DNA of 64,000 bases from Pseudomonas ceruminis (GCF_021602025.1 NZ_BQHW01000015.1:1-64000); one strand, 5' to 3'; positions 38,156 to 47,417 are shown, counted from the first letter of the stretch. Notes: generated from the letters alone by a model not told the origin. Numbers and translations are program-made.

Positions 38156-38197
38156 ACATACAACTCACGTCTGCCCACTTAACAGTCAGGAGTTGAT

Positions 38198-38470
38198 ATG
38201 GACCTCATCCAGGAAAAATTTGTCTCGGTGTTCTCGGCCTACCAGGTCACCACCCAGCCACGCCCCGATGGTGGCATCCTGCTGACCCTTCGCGCCGCTG
38301 ACGGCAAAGTGACTCGCCGCGTGCTGACCTACGGGCAACTGCACAGCGCCGAGCAACTTTCCTGGGCGATCAGCGCCATTCGCCGTGATCTGGCCGAACA
38401 GGCCAGTGAATTGCCAGTCATCTCGATGCTGCAGAGCCAGCAGCGCTTCGCGCTGCCCACCTACCGCTGA
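38198..38470 (+). CDS. DUF3509 small protein under sigma54 control
   Basis: A 90-residue soluble protein of the Pseudomonas DUF3509 family (MDLIQEKFVSVFSAYQVTTQPRPDGG). An N-terminal beta-rich region is followed by a C-terminal helix (LSWAISAIRRDLAEQ). Its function is unknown. AGGAG lies seven nt upstream. A -24/-12 promoter, an IHF site and tandem dyads precede it, so expression should need RpoN and an enhancer-binding protein. It is followed by a REP pair. Confidence 0.85.
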   Translation: MDLIQEKFVSVFSAYQVTTQPRPDGGILLTLRAADGKVTRRVLTYGQLHSAEQLSWAISAIRRDLAEQASELPVISMLQSQQRFALPTYR

Positions 38471-38481
38471 GTTTGTCTGCA

Positions 38482-38579
38482 CCGGCCCTGGCGCGGGTAA
38501 ACCTGCTTTCACCACGTACTGCATTGCCCATAGGGATGGCGGGGTACGTGGTAAAACAGGCTTACCCGCAAGGGGCCGG
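38482..38579. repeat. REP pair between convergent genes
   Basis: The arm 38482-38519 (core gcgggtaaacctgctttcac) is an imperfect inverted copy of 38544-38579. It is the same REP style as at 1816, positioned between the DUF3509 and cupin stops. Confidence 0.65.
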
Positions 38580-38587
38580 AGCGGACA

Positions 38588-39124
38588 CTAAAGCTCGTCG
38601 ATCCCTGCGAAGGATCGCGCCGTTTCATCCCCGGTAAAGCGCGCCTGGGCCCCATGTTCACTGGCAAACAAGCGCAGCGCCAGGCAGAACGGATTGTCCC
38701 CCAGCTCTATCCAGCGCCGGCTACCTGCCGGTATCTCCAGTTGGTCGCCCTTCTCACACAACACCGCATAGACATAGTCGCCAAGGCGCAACCCTATTTG
38801 CGCACGGCCTGTCACCACGGCAAACACTTCGTCAACATCATGCACATGCTCATCACGCAGGTCGGCCTGCGCCGGGTCGGCACCGTTGCGGTTGAGCACG
38901 GTGAACGCCTTGCTGCCCTGGGCGGTCATCAGCGTATCGAGGTGTTCGCGGCACGCGTTGAGCACCTCGTCCTGGCTGGTGCCTGGACGCACCCGTAATT
39001 CGAGCGAGGTGTGGACAAAACGCACGCCCTGCTCGGCCAACGTCGCGGCGATGTCGGCATGGTGGGTCAGTACCTTGTTCGGCAAGGCCGGGCTGGACAG
39101 GTGGTAAACACAGAGGATGCTCAT
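38588..39124 (-). CDS. Acireductone-dioxygenase-like cupin lacking one metal ligand
   Basis: A 178-residue cupin of the ARD (MtnD) family, which normally oxidises acireductone in methionine salvage. Three of the four Fe/Ni ligands are present: H93, H95 and E99 (DEHVHDVDEV). The fourth position is R137 (AGSRRWIEL), where ARD enzymes have His in a PHW motif. No other mtn gene is near. It starts within the stop of the upstream MFS gene (TGATG), forming an operon. Either the chemistry differs or it is a non-canonical paralogue. Confidence 0.82.
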   Translation of the reverse strand: MSILCVYHLSSPALPNKVLTHHADIAATLAEQGVRFVHTSLELRVRPGTSQDEVLNACREHLDTLMTAQGSKAFTVLNRNGADPAQADLRDEHVHDVDEVFAVVTGRAQIGLRLGDYVYAVLCEKGDQLEIPAGSRRWIELGDNPFCLALRLFASEHGAQARFTGDETARSFAGIDEL

Positions 39125-40278
39125 CAGCGGCGGGTCCTGGTCGATTTCAAACGAGTGGCAATGATAACGGCTGCCGCTAGCGCTGCGGCACTGGCCATAC
39201 CAAAGGTGAAGGTCGGCCCCAGCCATTTCCAGCTGTAGCCTGAATACAGCGCCCCCAACGCACCGCCTGTGCCCGACAGCGCCGCATACAGCGCCTGCCC
39301 CTGGCCTTGCTGACGGGCACCGAAACTGGCCTGCACGAATGCGATGGACGCAGCATGAAAGCAGCCGAACGTCGCAGCATGCAACAGTTGGGCGAAGATC
39401 AGCACGCTCGGTTCGCCCGCCAGGTTGCCCAACAGCAGCCAGCGCACGGCCGCCAGCACAAAGCTGACCAGCAACACCTGCTGCACGCTGAAGCGGGCAA
39501 AGATGCGACTCATGGCCATGAACATGAGCACTTCGGCCACCACGCCCAGCGCCCATAGCAACCCGATGGCCCCGCGGCTGTAGCCCAGGTGCTCAAGGTG
39601 CAAGGTGAGGAAGGTGTAGTACGGGCCGTGGCTCAGTTGCATGAGCGCGACACAGGCGTAGAAAGCCACAACCCCCGGGGCCATCAACTGACGCAGGAAG
39701 CCTCCTGCTGCGCGGCGCTCGCCCTGCTCCACCGGCTGGGCGTTGGGCACCCACAGGCTGGCAGCGACGATACCGGCCATGATAGTCACCAGGGCGACGG
39801 GGTAGATGTCCAGGCTTAGCCATTCGAACAGACGCCCCAACCCCACTACGGTCAGGATGAAACCGATCGAGCCCCATAGCCGCACCTGGCTGTAGCGCGC
39901 CGTCTGGCCGTGCAGGTGGGCCAGGGTGATGACCTCGAACTGCGGCAGCACCGCGTGCCAGAAGAACGCGTGCAAGGCCATGACCAACGCCAGCCAGGCA
40001 TAGCTCTTGCCAAAGAAGATCAGCGAGAAGGTGGCCAGGGTCGACAACGCGCCCAACCGCACGATCAGTAGCCGCTGGCCGCTGCGGTCACCCAGCCACC
40101 CCCACAGGTTGGGGGCGATGCAGCGCATCAGCATGGGGATGGCCACCAGCTCGCCGATGCGCGCCGGAGGGAAGCCGAGGTGGTCGAAGTACAGGGCCAG
40201 GAATGGGGCTGTGGAACCCAGCAGCGCGAAGTAGAACAGGTAAAAGCTGGACAGGCGCCAGTAGGGGATCGGGTTCAT
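39124..40278 (-). CDS. MFS transporter, HcaT-like
   Basis: A 384-residue 12-TM protein of the MFS_1_like/HcaT group (opening with YWRLSSFYLFYFALLGSTAPFL in short pieces). Members carry aromatic acids or sugars; the substrate is not readable here. Its stop shares a base with the start of the cupin gene, so both products may serve one pathway. It is upstream of the cupin on the minus strand and preceded by a palindrome. Confidence 0.86.
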   Translation of the reverse strand: MNPIPYWRLSSFYLFYFALLGSTAPFLALYFDHLGFPPARIGELVAIPMLMRCIAPNLWGWLGDRSGQRLLIVRLGALSTLATFSLIFFGKSYAWLALVMALHAFFWHAVLPQFEVITLAHLHGQTARYSQVRLWGSIGFILTVVGLGRLFEWLSLDIYPVALVTIMAGIVAASLWVPNAQPVEQGERRAAGGFLRQLMAPGVVAFYACVALMQLSHGPYYTFLTLHLEHLGYSRGAIGLLWALGVVAEVLMFMAMSRIFARFSVQQVLLVSFVLAAVRWLLLGNLAGEPSVLIFAQLLHAATFGCFHAASIAFVQASFGARQQGQGQALYAALSGTGGALGALYSGYSWKWLGPTFTFGMASAAALAAAVIIATRLKSTRTRR

Positions 40279-40303
40279 CAGGGCTCAGCCAGTAGGGTAT
40301 TGC

Positions 40304-40390
40304 CTGTTCCGGCCCTCACAGGCTCACCCCCCTTGCGAAACGCGTGGGGTGTCTGTGGAGAGCCGGCTCGCCGGCGATAAGCCGGAACAG
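40304..40390. repeat. Composite palindrome between aroC and the MFS gene
   Basis: Outer arms ctgttccggc (40304-40313) and gccggaacag (40381-40390) enclose an inner gccggctcgccggc dyad at about 40362-40375. It lies just after the aroC stop on the minus strand and upstream of the MFS start. Confidence 0.55.
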
Positions 40391-40395
40391 ACCAA

Positions 40396-41487
40396 TCAGC
40401 GCTGGCCCAGCACCGGGGTAGCGACCTTCACCTCGGCATTCTGCGCACGATGACGCAGCAGGTGGTCCATCAGCGCGATGGCCATCATCGCCTCGGCGAT
40501 GGGCGTGGCGCGGATACCCACGCACGGGTCATGACGGCCCTTGGTGATCACCTCCACCGGGTTGCCATCGACATCGATCGAGCGGCCCGGCGTGGTGATG
40601 CTGGAGGTCGGCTTGAGCGCCAGGTGAGCGACGATCGGCTGGCCCGAACTGATACCGCCAAGGATGCCGCCGGCATTGTTGCTGAGGAACCCTTCCGGGG
40701 TCAGCTCGTCACGGTGTTCGGTGCCGCGCTGAGCGACGCTGGCGAAGCCCGCGCCGATTTCCACCCCCTTGACCGCGTTGATGCTCATCAGCGCATGGGC
40801 GAGCTCGGCGTCGAGCCGGTCGAAGATCGGCTCGCCAAGGCCCGGCATCACGCCTTCGGCGACCACGGTGATCTTGGCGCCGACTGAATCCTGGTCGCGG
40901 CGCAGTTGATCCATGTAGGCCTCGAGCTCTGGCACCTTGTCCGGGTCCGGGCAGAAGAAGGCGTTGTCCTCTACCGAGTCCCAGGTCTTGAAGGGGATCT
41001 CGATCGGGCCAAGCTGGCTCATGTAGCCGCGCACCTGAATACCCTGCGTCGCCAGGTACTTCTTGGCGATGGCTCCGGCGGCCACGCGCATGGCGGTTTC
41101 GCGGGCCGAACTGCGGCCACCGCCGCGGTAGTCGCGGGTGCCGTATTTGTGGTGGTAGGTGTAATCGGCATGGGCCGGCCGGAACAGGTCCTTGATGGCC
41201 GAATAGTCCTTGGACTTCTGGTCGGTGTTGCGGATCAGCAAGCCGATCGAGCAGCCGGTGGTGCGGCCTTCGAACACGCCTGAGAGGATTTCGACTTCGT
41301 CCGGCTCCTGGCGTTGGGTGGTGTGCCGGCTGGTGCCAGGCTTGCGCCGATCAAGGTCGTGCTGCAGATCGGCGAGGGAGATTTCCAGGCCCGGAGGGCA
41401 GCCATCGACAATGGCGACCAACGCCGGGCCATGGCTTTCGCCAGCGGTGGTGACAGTGAACAGCTTGCCGTAGGTATTGCCGGACAT
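40396..41487 (-). CDS. aroC: Chorismate synthase
   Basis: A 363-residue enzyme that makes chorismate from EPSP using reduced FMN, the last step of the shikimate pathway. The signatures GESHG (16-20), the [18 protein letters not shown] block and [16 protein letters not shown] are complete. Length is normal. It is monocistronic and divergent from an alpha/beta hydrolase gene. Confidence 0.97.
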   Translation of the reverse strand: MSGNTYGKLFTVTTAGESHGPALVAIVDGCPPGLEISLADLQHDLDRRKPGTSRHTTQRQEPDEVEILSGVFEGRTTGCSIGLLIRNTDQKSKDYSAIKDLFRPAHADYTYHHKYGTRDYRGGGRSSARETAMRVAAGAIAKKYLATQGIQVRGYMSQLGPIEIPFKTWDSVEDNAFFCPDPDKVPELEAYMDQLRRDQDSVGAKITVVAEGVMPGLGEPIFDRLDAELAHALMSINAVKGVEIGAGFASVAQRGTEHRDELTPEGFLSNNAGGILGGISSGQPIVAHLALKPTSSITTPGRSIDVDGNPVEVITKGRHDPCVGIRATPIAEAMMAIALMDHLLRHRAQNAEVKVATPVLGQR

Positions 41488-41670
41488 GAATGCTCCGCGA
41501 ATCTGCCTGAGGTGAACGAGGCCGCCAGTATACGGAAATTTTCATGTGGGTTGGTTGTCTGTGCAGGCCTGTTCACGGCCAACCCCACGAACAGACCTGC
41601 ACCGCCCCGCTATCTGCCGAACCTTCCCGCAAACGTTGGGTCAAAACGTCATCTCCCCATGTAGTACCGC

Positions 41671-42633
41671 ATGATGCCGCGCCTCGTCGCCTTCCTCCTT
41701 CTGCTGTGCACCGGCCTAGCTCAGGCCGCCGCGCCTACCGTTCTGCAACGCCCCATCGACCTGGACACCGGCCAGGGCGTGCTGCACGGCAGCCTGCTGT
41801 TGCCCCAACAAGCCACGCCACCCCCGGTGGTGCTGATCATCGCGGGCTCCGGCCCCACTGACCGCGACGGCAACAACCCAGCCTCGGGGCGCATCGATAA
41901 CCTCAAGCGCCTGGCGCTGCTGCTGGCCAACGAGCATATCGCCAGCGTGCGTTACGACAAGCGCGGCGTGGCCGCCAGCCAGCCGGCCACGCCTGACGAA
42001 CGCAATCTCAGCGTCGAGCGCTACGTCGCCGACGTAGTGGCCTGGAGCCGCAAGCTCAAGGCCGACCCGCGCTTCGGCCCACTGATCCTGGTCGGCCACA
42101 GCGAAGGCGCGCTGATCGCCAGCCTCGCTGCCGAGCAGGCCGGCGCCAGTGCGGTGATCACCCTGGCCGGCAGTGGCCGGCCGCTGGCGGACGTGCTGCG
42201 CGAGCAACTGGCGCAACGCCTGCCCCCGACCCAACTGGCCCGCGGTAGCGCCCTGCTCGACCGCCTGCAGGCCGGGCAGACCAGCCTGGATGTGCCGGCC
42301 CCCTTGCGCCAGGTGTTTCGCCCCAGCGTGCAGCCATACCTGATCTCGCTGTTCCGCCAGGACCCGGCACAGGCCTTCGCCCGCCTGCCCATGCCGGCGC
42401 TGATCGTCCAGGGCCGCAACGACGTGCAGGTAGACGTCGCCGATGCCGAGCGTCTCAAGGCGGCCAAGCCGGACGCCCAGCTGGTGCTGATCGACGGCAT
42501 GAACCACATGTTGCGTATCAGCCCCAAGGACATGCGCTTGCAACGCGACAGCTACCTCAACCCGGAGTTGCCCCTGGCCCGCGAACTGGGCGAACGGGTA
42601 GTGACGTTCATTCACCAACTGCCCTCCGCCTGA
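41671..42633 (+). CDS. Secreted alpha/beta hydrolase
   Basis: A 320-residue hydrolase. Signal peptide about 1-20 (cleavage near AQAA). The oxyanion strand VVLIIAGSGPTDRDG is at about 53-67, the nucleophile Ser in GHSEG, a late Asp in QGRNDVQV and a His in GMNHML. It resembles the secreted alpha/beta hydrolases annotated as acyl or dienelactone hydrolases. The start is one of two adjacent ATGs. The substrate is unknown. Confidence 0.88.
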   Translation: MMPRLVAFLLLLCTGLAQAAAPTVLQRPIDLDTGQGVLHGSLLLPQQATPPPVVLIIAGSGPTDRDGNNPASGRIDNLKRLALLLANEHIASVRYDKRGVAASQPATPDERNLSVERYVADVVAWSRKLKADPRFGPLILVGHSEGALIASLAAEQAGASAVITLAGSGRPLADVLREQLAQRLPPTQLARGSALLDRLQAGQTSLDVPAPLRQVFRPSVQPYLISLFRQDPAQAFARLPMPALIVQGRNDVQVDVADAERLKAAKPDAQLVLIDGMNHMLRISPKDMRLQRDSYLNPELPLARELGERVVTFIHQLPSA

Positions 42634-42716
42634 GGAGATCGGCGCAAAATGGCCTCAGGTCCTGGACGATACGGCCGATACGCTCTGTATTGGCCTGTAT
42701 TTTGAGAACCGTCCAG

Positions 42717-43505
42717 ATGACCGATGCCCCCGCCGCCGTAGAGCCGGCCGAAGAGCCACAAGCCCCGGAAAGCACCCCGCTACCTTGGGCCGACCTTGCT
42801 GTCGAACACTTCCAGTTGCTGCGCCTGGCGCCTCTGCCCACCGACCGCAGCAGTGGCGCACGACCACTGCGCTTCGTGGAATTCGGCCATGCCGAGCGTC
42901 ACGACAAGGCCCACAGCCTGCTGCGCATGGAAGTCCGCCTGCCTGGGCAGAAAGTGCGCAAGGAGCAGAACCAGCTGGACGTGCGCGTGGACCACGCCGA
43001 GCGCCAGGTGAGCATCGGCAATGACGGCGGCCTGCAACTGGAGCCCGTGAACCGCGGCCTTGGCCGTTTCATGCTGGCCCAGGCAGTGCAGTGGCTGCAG
43101 CGCAAATGGCCGCATTACCAGGTTCAAGGCATGGCCCTGCCAAACAAGGATGCGCTGAATGAAGATACGCGCCTGCGCCGCGACCGCTTCCTCGGCGCGA
43201 CCGGCATCGAGGTCGAATACGCCGACCCACAGCATCTCAAAGGCCGTAGCGTCGAAACCACGGCGGGCCAGCTCAAGGGTGGCTGGAACAGCGAAAAGGT
43301 ACAGCGCGTAGGCATGCTCGATGCGGCGGGCATGTTGCAGCAGGCCGAGCAGCAGCTGCAGGAGAAAGTCGCCCAGTTGCGCGAGCGTGATGAGCGGGTG
43401 GCCAAGTACCAGCGCGAAGACAGCGGGCTGCGCTTTACCATCACCTGCCTGGTGGCCTTTGCAGTGTTCCAGGCGGGGTTGTTGATCTGGATTGCCACGC
43501 ACTAG
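42717..43505 (+). CDS. Tail-anchored coiled-coil protein of unknown function
   Basis: A 262-residue protein. The N-terminus is acidic and proline-rich, the middle (about 40-190) is globular, a coiled coil spans about 200-238 (QQAEQQLQEKVAQLRERDERV), and one C-terminal hydrophobic segment (about 242-260) could anchor it. No family recognised. The ATG at 42717 has only a weak GAGA site; a TTG nine codons upstream is in frame. Confidence 0.72.
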   Translation: MTDAPAAVEPAEEPQAPESTPLPWADLAVEHFQLLRLAPLPTDRSSGARPLRFVEFGHAERHDKAHSLLRMEVRLPGQKVRKEQNQLDVRVDHAERQVSIGNDGGLQLEPVNRGLGRFMLAQAVQWLQRKWPHYQVQGMALPNKDALNEDTRLRRDRFLGATGIEVEYADPQHLKGRSVETTAGQLKGGWNSEKVQRVGMLDAAGMLQQAEQQLQEKVAQLRERDERVAKYQREDSGLRFTITCLVAFAVFQAGLLIWIATH

Positions 43506-43511
43506 GGACCC

Positions 43512-43530
43512 GGGGCTGACGTGCAGCCCC
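43512..43530. terminator. Short palindrome between convergent genes
   Basis: ggggctg-acgtg-cagcccc with no T-run, lying in the 37 bp between this pair of stops. It may act as a weak stop. Confidence 0.45.
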
Positions 43531-43542
43531 AGGCCTTCAGCG

Positions 43543-44451
43543 TCAGACCCGAGCCTTGAACAGCTCCTGATGCTGCCGGCACTGCTCCGCCGTCAGCATG
43601 AACACCCCGTGCCCGCCCCGTTCGAACTCCAGCCAGGCAAAATCAACCTCGGGGTACAGCGCCTCGACATGCACTTGGCTGTTGCCCACCTCGACAATCA
43701 ACAGCCCTTTGTCGGTCAGGTGTTCGGCCGCCTCGGCAAGCATGCGTCGCACCAGGTCCAGGCCATCGTTGCCACACGCCAGGCCTATCTCCGGCTCGTG
43801 GTGATACTCGGCCGGCATGTCACCGAAGTCTTCGGCATCGACATACGGCGGGTTGGACAGGATCAGGTCGAAACGCTGCCCTGGCAGGCCGCCGAAACCG
43901 TCGCCTTGCACGGTGTACACGCGCTCCTCGAGGCCATGGCGCTCGATGTTCTGGTTGGCCACCTCCAGTGCCTCGAAGGACAGGTCGGCAAGCACCACCT
44001 CGGCGTCGGGGAACACTTCGGCCGCCACGATGCCGATGCAGCCGGAGCCGGTGCACAGGTCGAGGATGCGTGCAGGCTCGGTCGCCAGCCACGGCTCGAA
44101 GCGTTTTTCGATCAGCTCGCCGATCGGTGAACGGGGCACCAGCACGCGCTCATCGACGATGAACGACATGCCGCAGAACCAGGCCTCGCCCAGCAGGTAG
44201 GCGGTGGGCACGCGTTCTTCGATACGGCGCTTGAGCAGGTGCTGCAGGCGTACGCGCTCGTCGTCCTCGAGCTGGCAGTCCAGGTAGCTGTCGGCTACCT
44301 CCCAGGGCAGGTGCACCGCACCGAGCACCAGCAGGCGGGCTTCGTCCCAGGCATTGTCGGCACCGTGGCCGAAGAACAGCTCGTGCTCATGGAAGCGGCT
44401 GACCGCCCAGCGGATGTGGTCGCGCAACGTGCGCAGACGAGATGTGATCAC
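43543..44451 (-). CDS. prmB: Ribosomal protein uL3 N5-glutamine methyltransferase
   Basis: A 302-residue SAM-dependent methyltransferase that modifies a glutamine in ribosomal protein L3. The SAM loop [11 protein letters not shown] is at 131-141 and the catalytic NPPY at 200-203, which binds the glutamine amide. The N-terminal helical domain ([17 protein letters not shown]) is typical of PrmB rather than PrmC. It is divergent from the hydrolase gene at 44631. Confidence 0.95.
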   Translation of the reverse strand: MITSRLRTLRDHIRWAVSRFHEHELFFGHGADNAWDEARLLVLGAVHLPWEVADSYLDCQLEDDERVRLQHLLKRRIEERVPTAYLLGEAWFCGMSFIVDERVLVPRSPIGELIEKRFEPWLATEPARILDLCTGSGCIGIVAAEVFPDAEVVLADLSFEALEVANQNIERHGLEERVYTVQGDGFGGLPGQRFDLILSNPPYVDAEDFGDMPAEYHHEPEIGLACGNDGLDLVRRMLAEAAEHLTDKGLLIVEVGNSQVHVEALYPEVDFAWLEFERGGHGVFMLTAEQCRQHQELFKARV

Positions 44452-44630
44452 GGGGTACTCCTATTCAGACCTGACAAAAGTCTAACAGCCCAAACCGCAC
44501 AATTGTTGCCACGGATCACCCCGTGAGTAGCCACAGGCCAGTAATCACGCCGGTTACGATGTCAACCATTCCCATTGGCGCCAAGGCAGGGGAGAATAGG
44601 TATACAAAAGCCCTACCCAAGGAGCCCTTG

Positions 44631-45221
44631 ATGTCCGTTCCAACCACGATGTTCCGCCTCACTGGCCGCGACTACCCGCCGGCCAAGCTGAGCCAAGCCA
44701 GCCTGATCATCATCGATGCGCAAAAAGAGTACCTCAGTGGTCCGCTCGCGCTGTCGGGCATGGACGAGGCCGTGGCCAACATCGCCAGGTTGCTCGACGC
44801 CGCCCGCAAGGCCGGCCGTCCGATCATCCACGTCCGCCACCTCGGCACTGTCGGCGGTCGCTTCGACCCACAGGGCCCAGCGGGTGAATTCATCCCGGGC
44901 CTGGAGCCACGCGACGGTGAAATCATCATCGAAAAGCGCATGCCCAACGCCTTCAAGAACACTAAACTGCACGAAACCCTCCAGGAGTTGGGCCACCTGG
45001 ACTTGATCGTGTGCGGTTTCATGAGCCATTCCAGCGTCAGCACCACGGTACGCCGGGCCAAGGACTATGGTTACCGTTGCACCCTGGTGGAAGATGCCTC
45101 GGCTACCCGCGACCTGGCCCTGAAAGACCAGGTCATTCCGGCTGCACAGATTCACGCGTGCGAAATGGCCGTGATGGCCGACAACTTCGCCTGCGTCGCG
45201 CCTACCGCCAGCCTGATCTGA
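44631..45221 (+). CDS. Isochorismatase-fold hydrolase with Ser at the nucleophile site
   Basis: A 196-residue cysteine-hydrolase-family protein. D29 (IIDAQKEY) and K102 (EKRMPNAF) match the catalytic Asp/Lys. At the usual cysteine position (GFM-S/T-H-x-C-V) the sequence reads SHSSV with S135. PhzD and some isochorismatases also lack the cysteine, so a vinyl-ether hydrolysis is possible and an amidase is less likely. AAGGAG precedes ATG. No siderophore or phenazine genes are nearby. Confidence 0.85.
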   Translation: MSVPTTMFRLTGRDYPPAKLSQASLIIIDAQKEYLSGPLALSGMDEAVANIARLLDAARKAGRPIIHVRHLGTVGGRFDPQGPAGEFIPGLEPRDGEIIIEKRMPNAFKNTKLHETLQELGHLDLIVCGFMSHSSVSTTVRRAKDYGYRCTLVEDASATRDLALKDQVIPAAQIHACEMAVMADNFACVAPTASLI

Positions 45222-45293
45222 CCGCCCGGCGGCCAGGCGGAACCCGAAGGTCGACCGCAGGTCGTATTCCGGATGTCCACAGAGGAAATCGGA

Positions 45294-45614
45294 ATGAAAC
45301 TCAAAGGCAGTTTCGACGCCAAGCGCCTGCGCCCGCGCGAACCGCGTAACTGGGGTGCCCGCCTGGCCGCCGGCTTGTCGGCACTGCTGGCAACGCTCGG
45401 CGTGCTGCTGGCCATGGCCGGCGTCGCCGGGCTGCTCGGCAATTACCCGGCGCTGGCCGAACTCAACGCCAATCGGGCGTTGTCCGGCACCCTGGCAGTG
45501 GCCGGGTTGTTGCTGTTGTACCTGGGGGTGCGCTTCTGGCGGCGTAGCCGCATTCGCTTGCGCCGCGGGCGAGAGCTGAACCTGTCGCCGCACCTGATGA
45601 AGAAGCACGACTAA
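45294..45614 (+). CDS. Small membrane protein of unknown function
   Basis: A 106-residue protein with two TM segments (about 28-50 and 62-80) and very basic ends (DAKRLRPREPRNW and RRSRIRLRRGRE). GAGG nine nt before ATG sets the start; a second ATG 21 nt upstream is possible. It follows the hydrolase gene by 72 bp. Confidence 0.72.
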   Translation: MKLKGSFDAKRLRPREPRNWGARLAAGLSALLATLGVLLAMAGVAGLLGNYPALAELNANRALSGTLAVAGLLLLYLGVRFWRRSRIRLRRGRELNLSPHLMKKHD

Positions 45615-45630
45615 AGCCCTCGCTGCCTCC

Positions 45631-45702
45631 ATGCCCTATCGCCGGCAAGCCGGCGCCCACAGTTCGATGGTGCCCTAGCGGAGCCGGCTTACTGGCGATA
45701 GG
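45631..45702. repeat. REP pair before the smr gene
   Basis: 22-nt arms (45631-45652, core ctatcgccggcaagccgg; 45681-45702) are complementary with two mismatches. The same ctatcgccgg core recurs at 47378. Confidence 0.7.
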
Positions 45703-45760
45703 GCCGGTGCTGACGCAAAAGGGCTGATCGCGTAAACTACGCCGCCCACGCGGAGGCAGC

Positions 45761-46321
45761 ATGCAAGACGACGATTTCTCCCTGTTCAGCGCCGAGGTGC
45801 GCGGCGTCAAGCCGATCAAGCACGACCGTGCCGAAGTCGGTAAACCCAAGGCTGACCGCAAGCAGCTCGCCGGCCTGCGGCAGGCCGCGACCGTGCGTAG
45901 CGACCAGCCGCTGGTGATCGACGGGCTGTCGGACCAGTTCGTCATCGACGTGGGCGCCGAAGACGAACTGATGTGGCGCCGCGACGGCGTACAGGAAAGC
46001 CAGATCCGTAAGCTCAAGCTGGGTCAGATTGCGTTCGAGGGCAGCCTCGATCTGCACGGCATGAGCGTGGAAAAGGCGCGCGAGACCCTCTGGGACTTCA
46101 TCGCCGAGGCCACCAAGCTGGAAGTGCGCTGTGTGCGCGTTACCCACGGCAAGGCGGCACGCCTGGATGGCAAGCGCCCAATGATCAAGAGCCACGTCAA
46201 CACCTGGTTGCGCCAGCACCCGCAGGTGCTCGGTTTTACCTCGTGCCAGGCCCGCCACGGCGGCACCGGTGCGGTGTACGTGATGCTCAAACGAACCATG
46301 ATGGAAGGCCGCGACGAGTAA
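45761..46321 (+). CDS. Smr/MutS2-C-terminal domain endonuclease-like protein
   Basis: A 186-residue protein like E. coli SmrA/SmrB. The Smr domain at about 93-180 has LDLHG (96-100), THGK (128-131) and [11 protein letters not shown] (166-176). The N-terminal half is charged. Smr domains cut nucleic acids; E. coli SmrB cuts mRNA at collided ribosomes. GGAGG lies seven nt upstream of ATG. It is 70 bp before folE. Confidence 0.9.
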   Translation: MQDDDFSLFSAEVRGVKPIKHDRAEVGKPKADRKQLAGLRQAATVRSDQPLVIDGLSDQFVIDVGAEDELMWRRDGVQESQIRKLKLGQIAFEGSLDLHGMSVEKARETLWDFIAEATKLEVRCVRVTHGKAARLDGKRPMIKSHVNTWLRQHPQVLGFTSCQARHGGTGAVYVMLKRTMMEGRDE

Positions 46322-46391
46322 CGCCACGCTTGCAGCAAGGGCGTTGCCGCCGTACCCTTCGTTTTTGCGATTTTTTCCCACAGGTAGATAC

Positions 46392-46937
46392 ATGTCCCTG
46401 GAACAGAACTACACCGAGATCCTCAGCCAACTTGGCGAGGACGTCTCCCGTGAGGGCCTGCTCGACACGCCCAAGCGGGCTGCAAAGGCCATGAAGTACC
46501 TTTGCCGCGGTTACGAGCAGACGCTGGAAGAAGTGACCAACGGCGCCCTGTTCACCTCCGACAACAGCGAAATGGTGCTGGTCCGGGACATCGAGCTGTA
46601 TTCGATGTGCGAACACCATATGCTGCCTTTCATCGGCAAGGCCCATGTGGCCTACCTGCCCAAGGGCAAGGTGCTGGGCCTGTCCAAGGTCGCGCGGATC
46701 GTCGACATGTACGCCCGCCGCCTGCAGATCCAGGAAAACCTCAGCCGCCAGATCGCCGAGGCCGTACAGCAGGTCACTGGCGCTGCGGGTGTGGCCGTGG
46801 TCATCGAGGCCAAGCACATGTGCATGATGATGCGCGGTGTCGAGAAACAGAACTCGACCATGCTCACCTCGGTGATGCTCGGTGAGTTCCGCGAGAACGC
46901 GGCAACCCGCAGCGAGTTCCTCAGCCTGATCAAGTGA
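46392..46937 (+). CDS. folE: GTP cyclohydrolase I
   Basis: A 181-residue FolE that turns GTP into dihydroneopterin triphosphate for folate synthesis. The zinc ligands C73, H76 (SMCEHHM) and C144 (HMCMMMRGV) are all present. It is shorter than the E. coli form because of a short N-terminus, which is common. Pseudomonads usually have more than one folE. No ribosome site stands out before the ATG. A terminator follows. Confidence 0.95.
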   Translation: MSLEQNYTEILSQLGEDVSREGLLDTPKRAAKAMKYLCRGYEQTLEEVTNGALFTSDNSEMVLVRDIELYSMCEHHMLPFIGKAHVAYLPKGKVLGLSKVARIVDMYARRLQIQENLSRQIAEAVQQVTGAAGVAVVIEAKHMCMMMRGVEKQNSTMLTSVMLGEFRENAATRSEFLSLIK

Positions 46938-46952
46938 TCGGCGCGTGACCCG

Positions 46953-46979
46953 AGCCGACCCTGTGGGGTCGGCTTTTTC
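46953..46979 (+). terminator. Terminator of folE
   Basis: agccgaccc-tgtg-gggtcggct followed by TTTTT, 16 nt after the folE stop and 17 nt before the next start. Confidence 0.85.
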
Positions 46980-46996
46980 ATTTCAGGAGTTGCAAC

Positions 46997-47362
46997 ATGA
47001 TCGTCAAAGCCTTGCGGGTCGGCCTCGGCCAGCTCATCGTGTTCGGCGACTGGATCAGCCGCCCAGCCAAGCGCAAGCGCGATGCCGCGGCACAGGCGCG
47101 TGTCGAGCAAGAGGCCAAGGGCCTTGCGCTGTACCAGTTCCATGCTTGCCCGTTCTGCGTGAAGACGCGGCGTACCCTGCACCGCTTGAACGTGCCGGTG
47201 GCGCTGCGCGATGCCAAGAACGATGCGGTGCACCGCCAGGCGCTGCTGGAAGGTGGCGGGCGGGTGAAAGTGCCGTGCCTGCGCATCGAAGAGGCAGGAC
47301 AGGTGACCTGGATGTATGAATCCAAGGCCATCATTGCCTACCTGGACAAACGCTTTGCGTGA
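46997..47362 (+). CDS. Membrane-associated glutaredoxin-like protein
   Basis: A 121-residue protein. A short helical N-terminus (about 1-20, weakly hydrophobic) and a basic linker precede a glutaredoxin domain with the dithiol motif C51-PF-C54. VPCLRIEE gives the cis-Pro region (VKVPCL). It likely reduces disulfides or glutathionylated proteins. AGGAG lies eight nt upstream. It is separated from folE by a terminator and convergent to a GST gene. Confidence 0.87.
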   Translation: MIVKALRVGLGQLIVFGDWISRPAKRKRDAAAQARVEQEAKGLALYQFHACPFCVKTRRTLHRLNVPVALRDAKNDAVHRQALLEGGGRVKVPCLRIEEAGQVTWMYESKAIIAYLDKRFA

Positions 47363-47377
47363 TCGATAAAACGTGCT

Positions 47378-47407
47378 GCCCTATCGCCGCCGAGCTGGCG
47401 ATAGGGC
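47378..47407. repeat. Palindrome between convergent genes
   Basis: gccctatcgcc-gccgagct-ggcgatagggc: 11-bp perfect arms. It closes the glutaredoxin and GST genes. Confidence 0.65.
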
Positions 47408-47417
47408 CAGTAACGCC

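Noticed and set aside
42667-42712. ctgtat repeats resembling a LexA box
   Set aside because: The two ctgtat units are direct, not inverted, and no CTGT-N8-ACAG is present.
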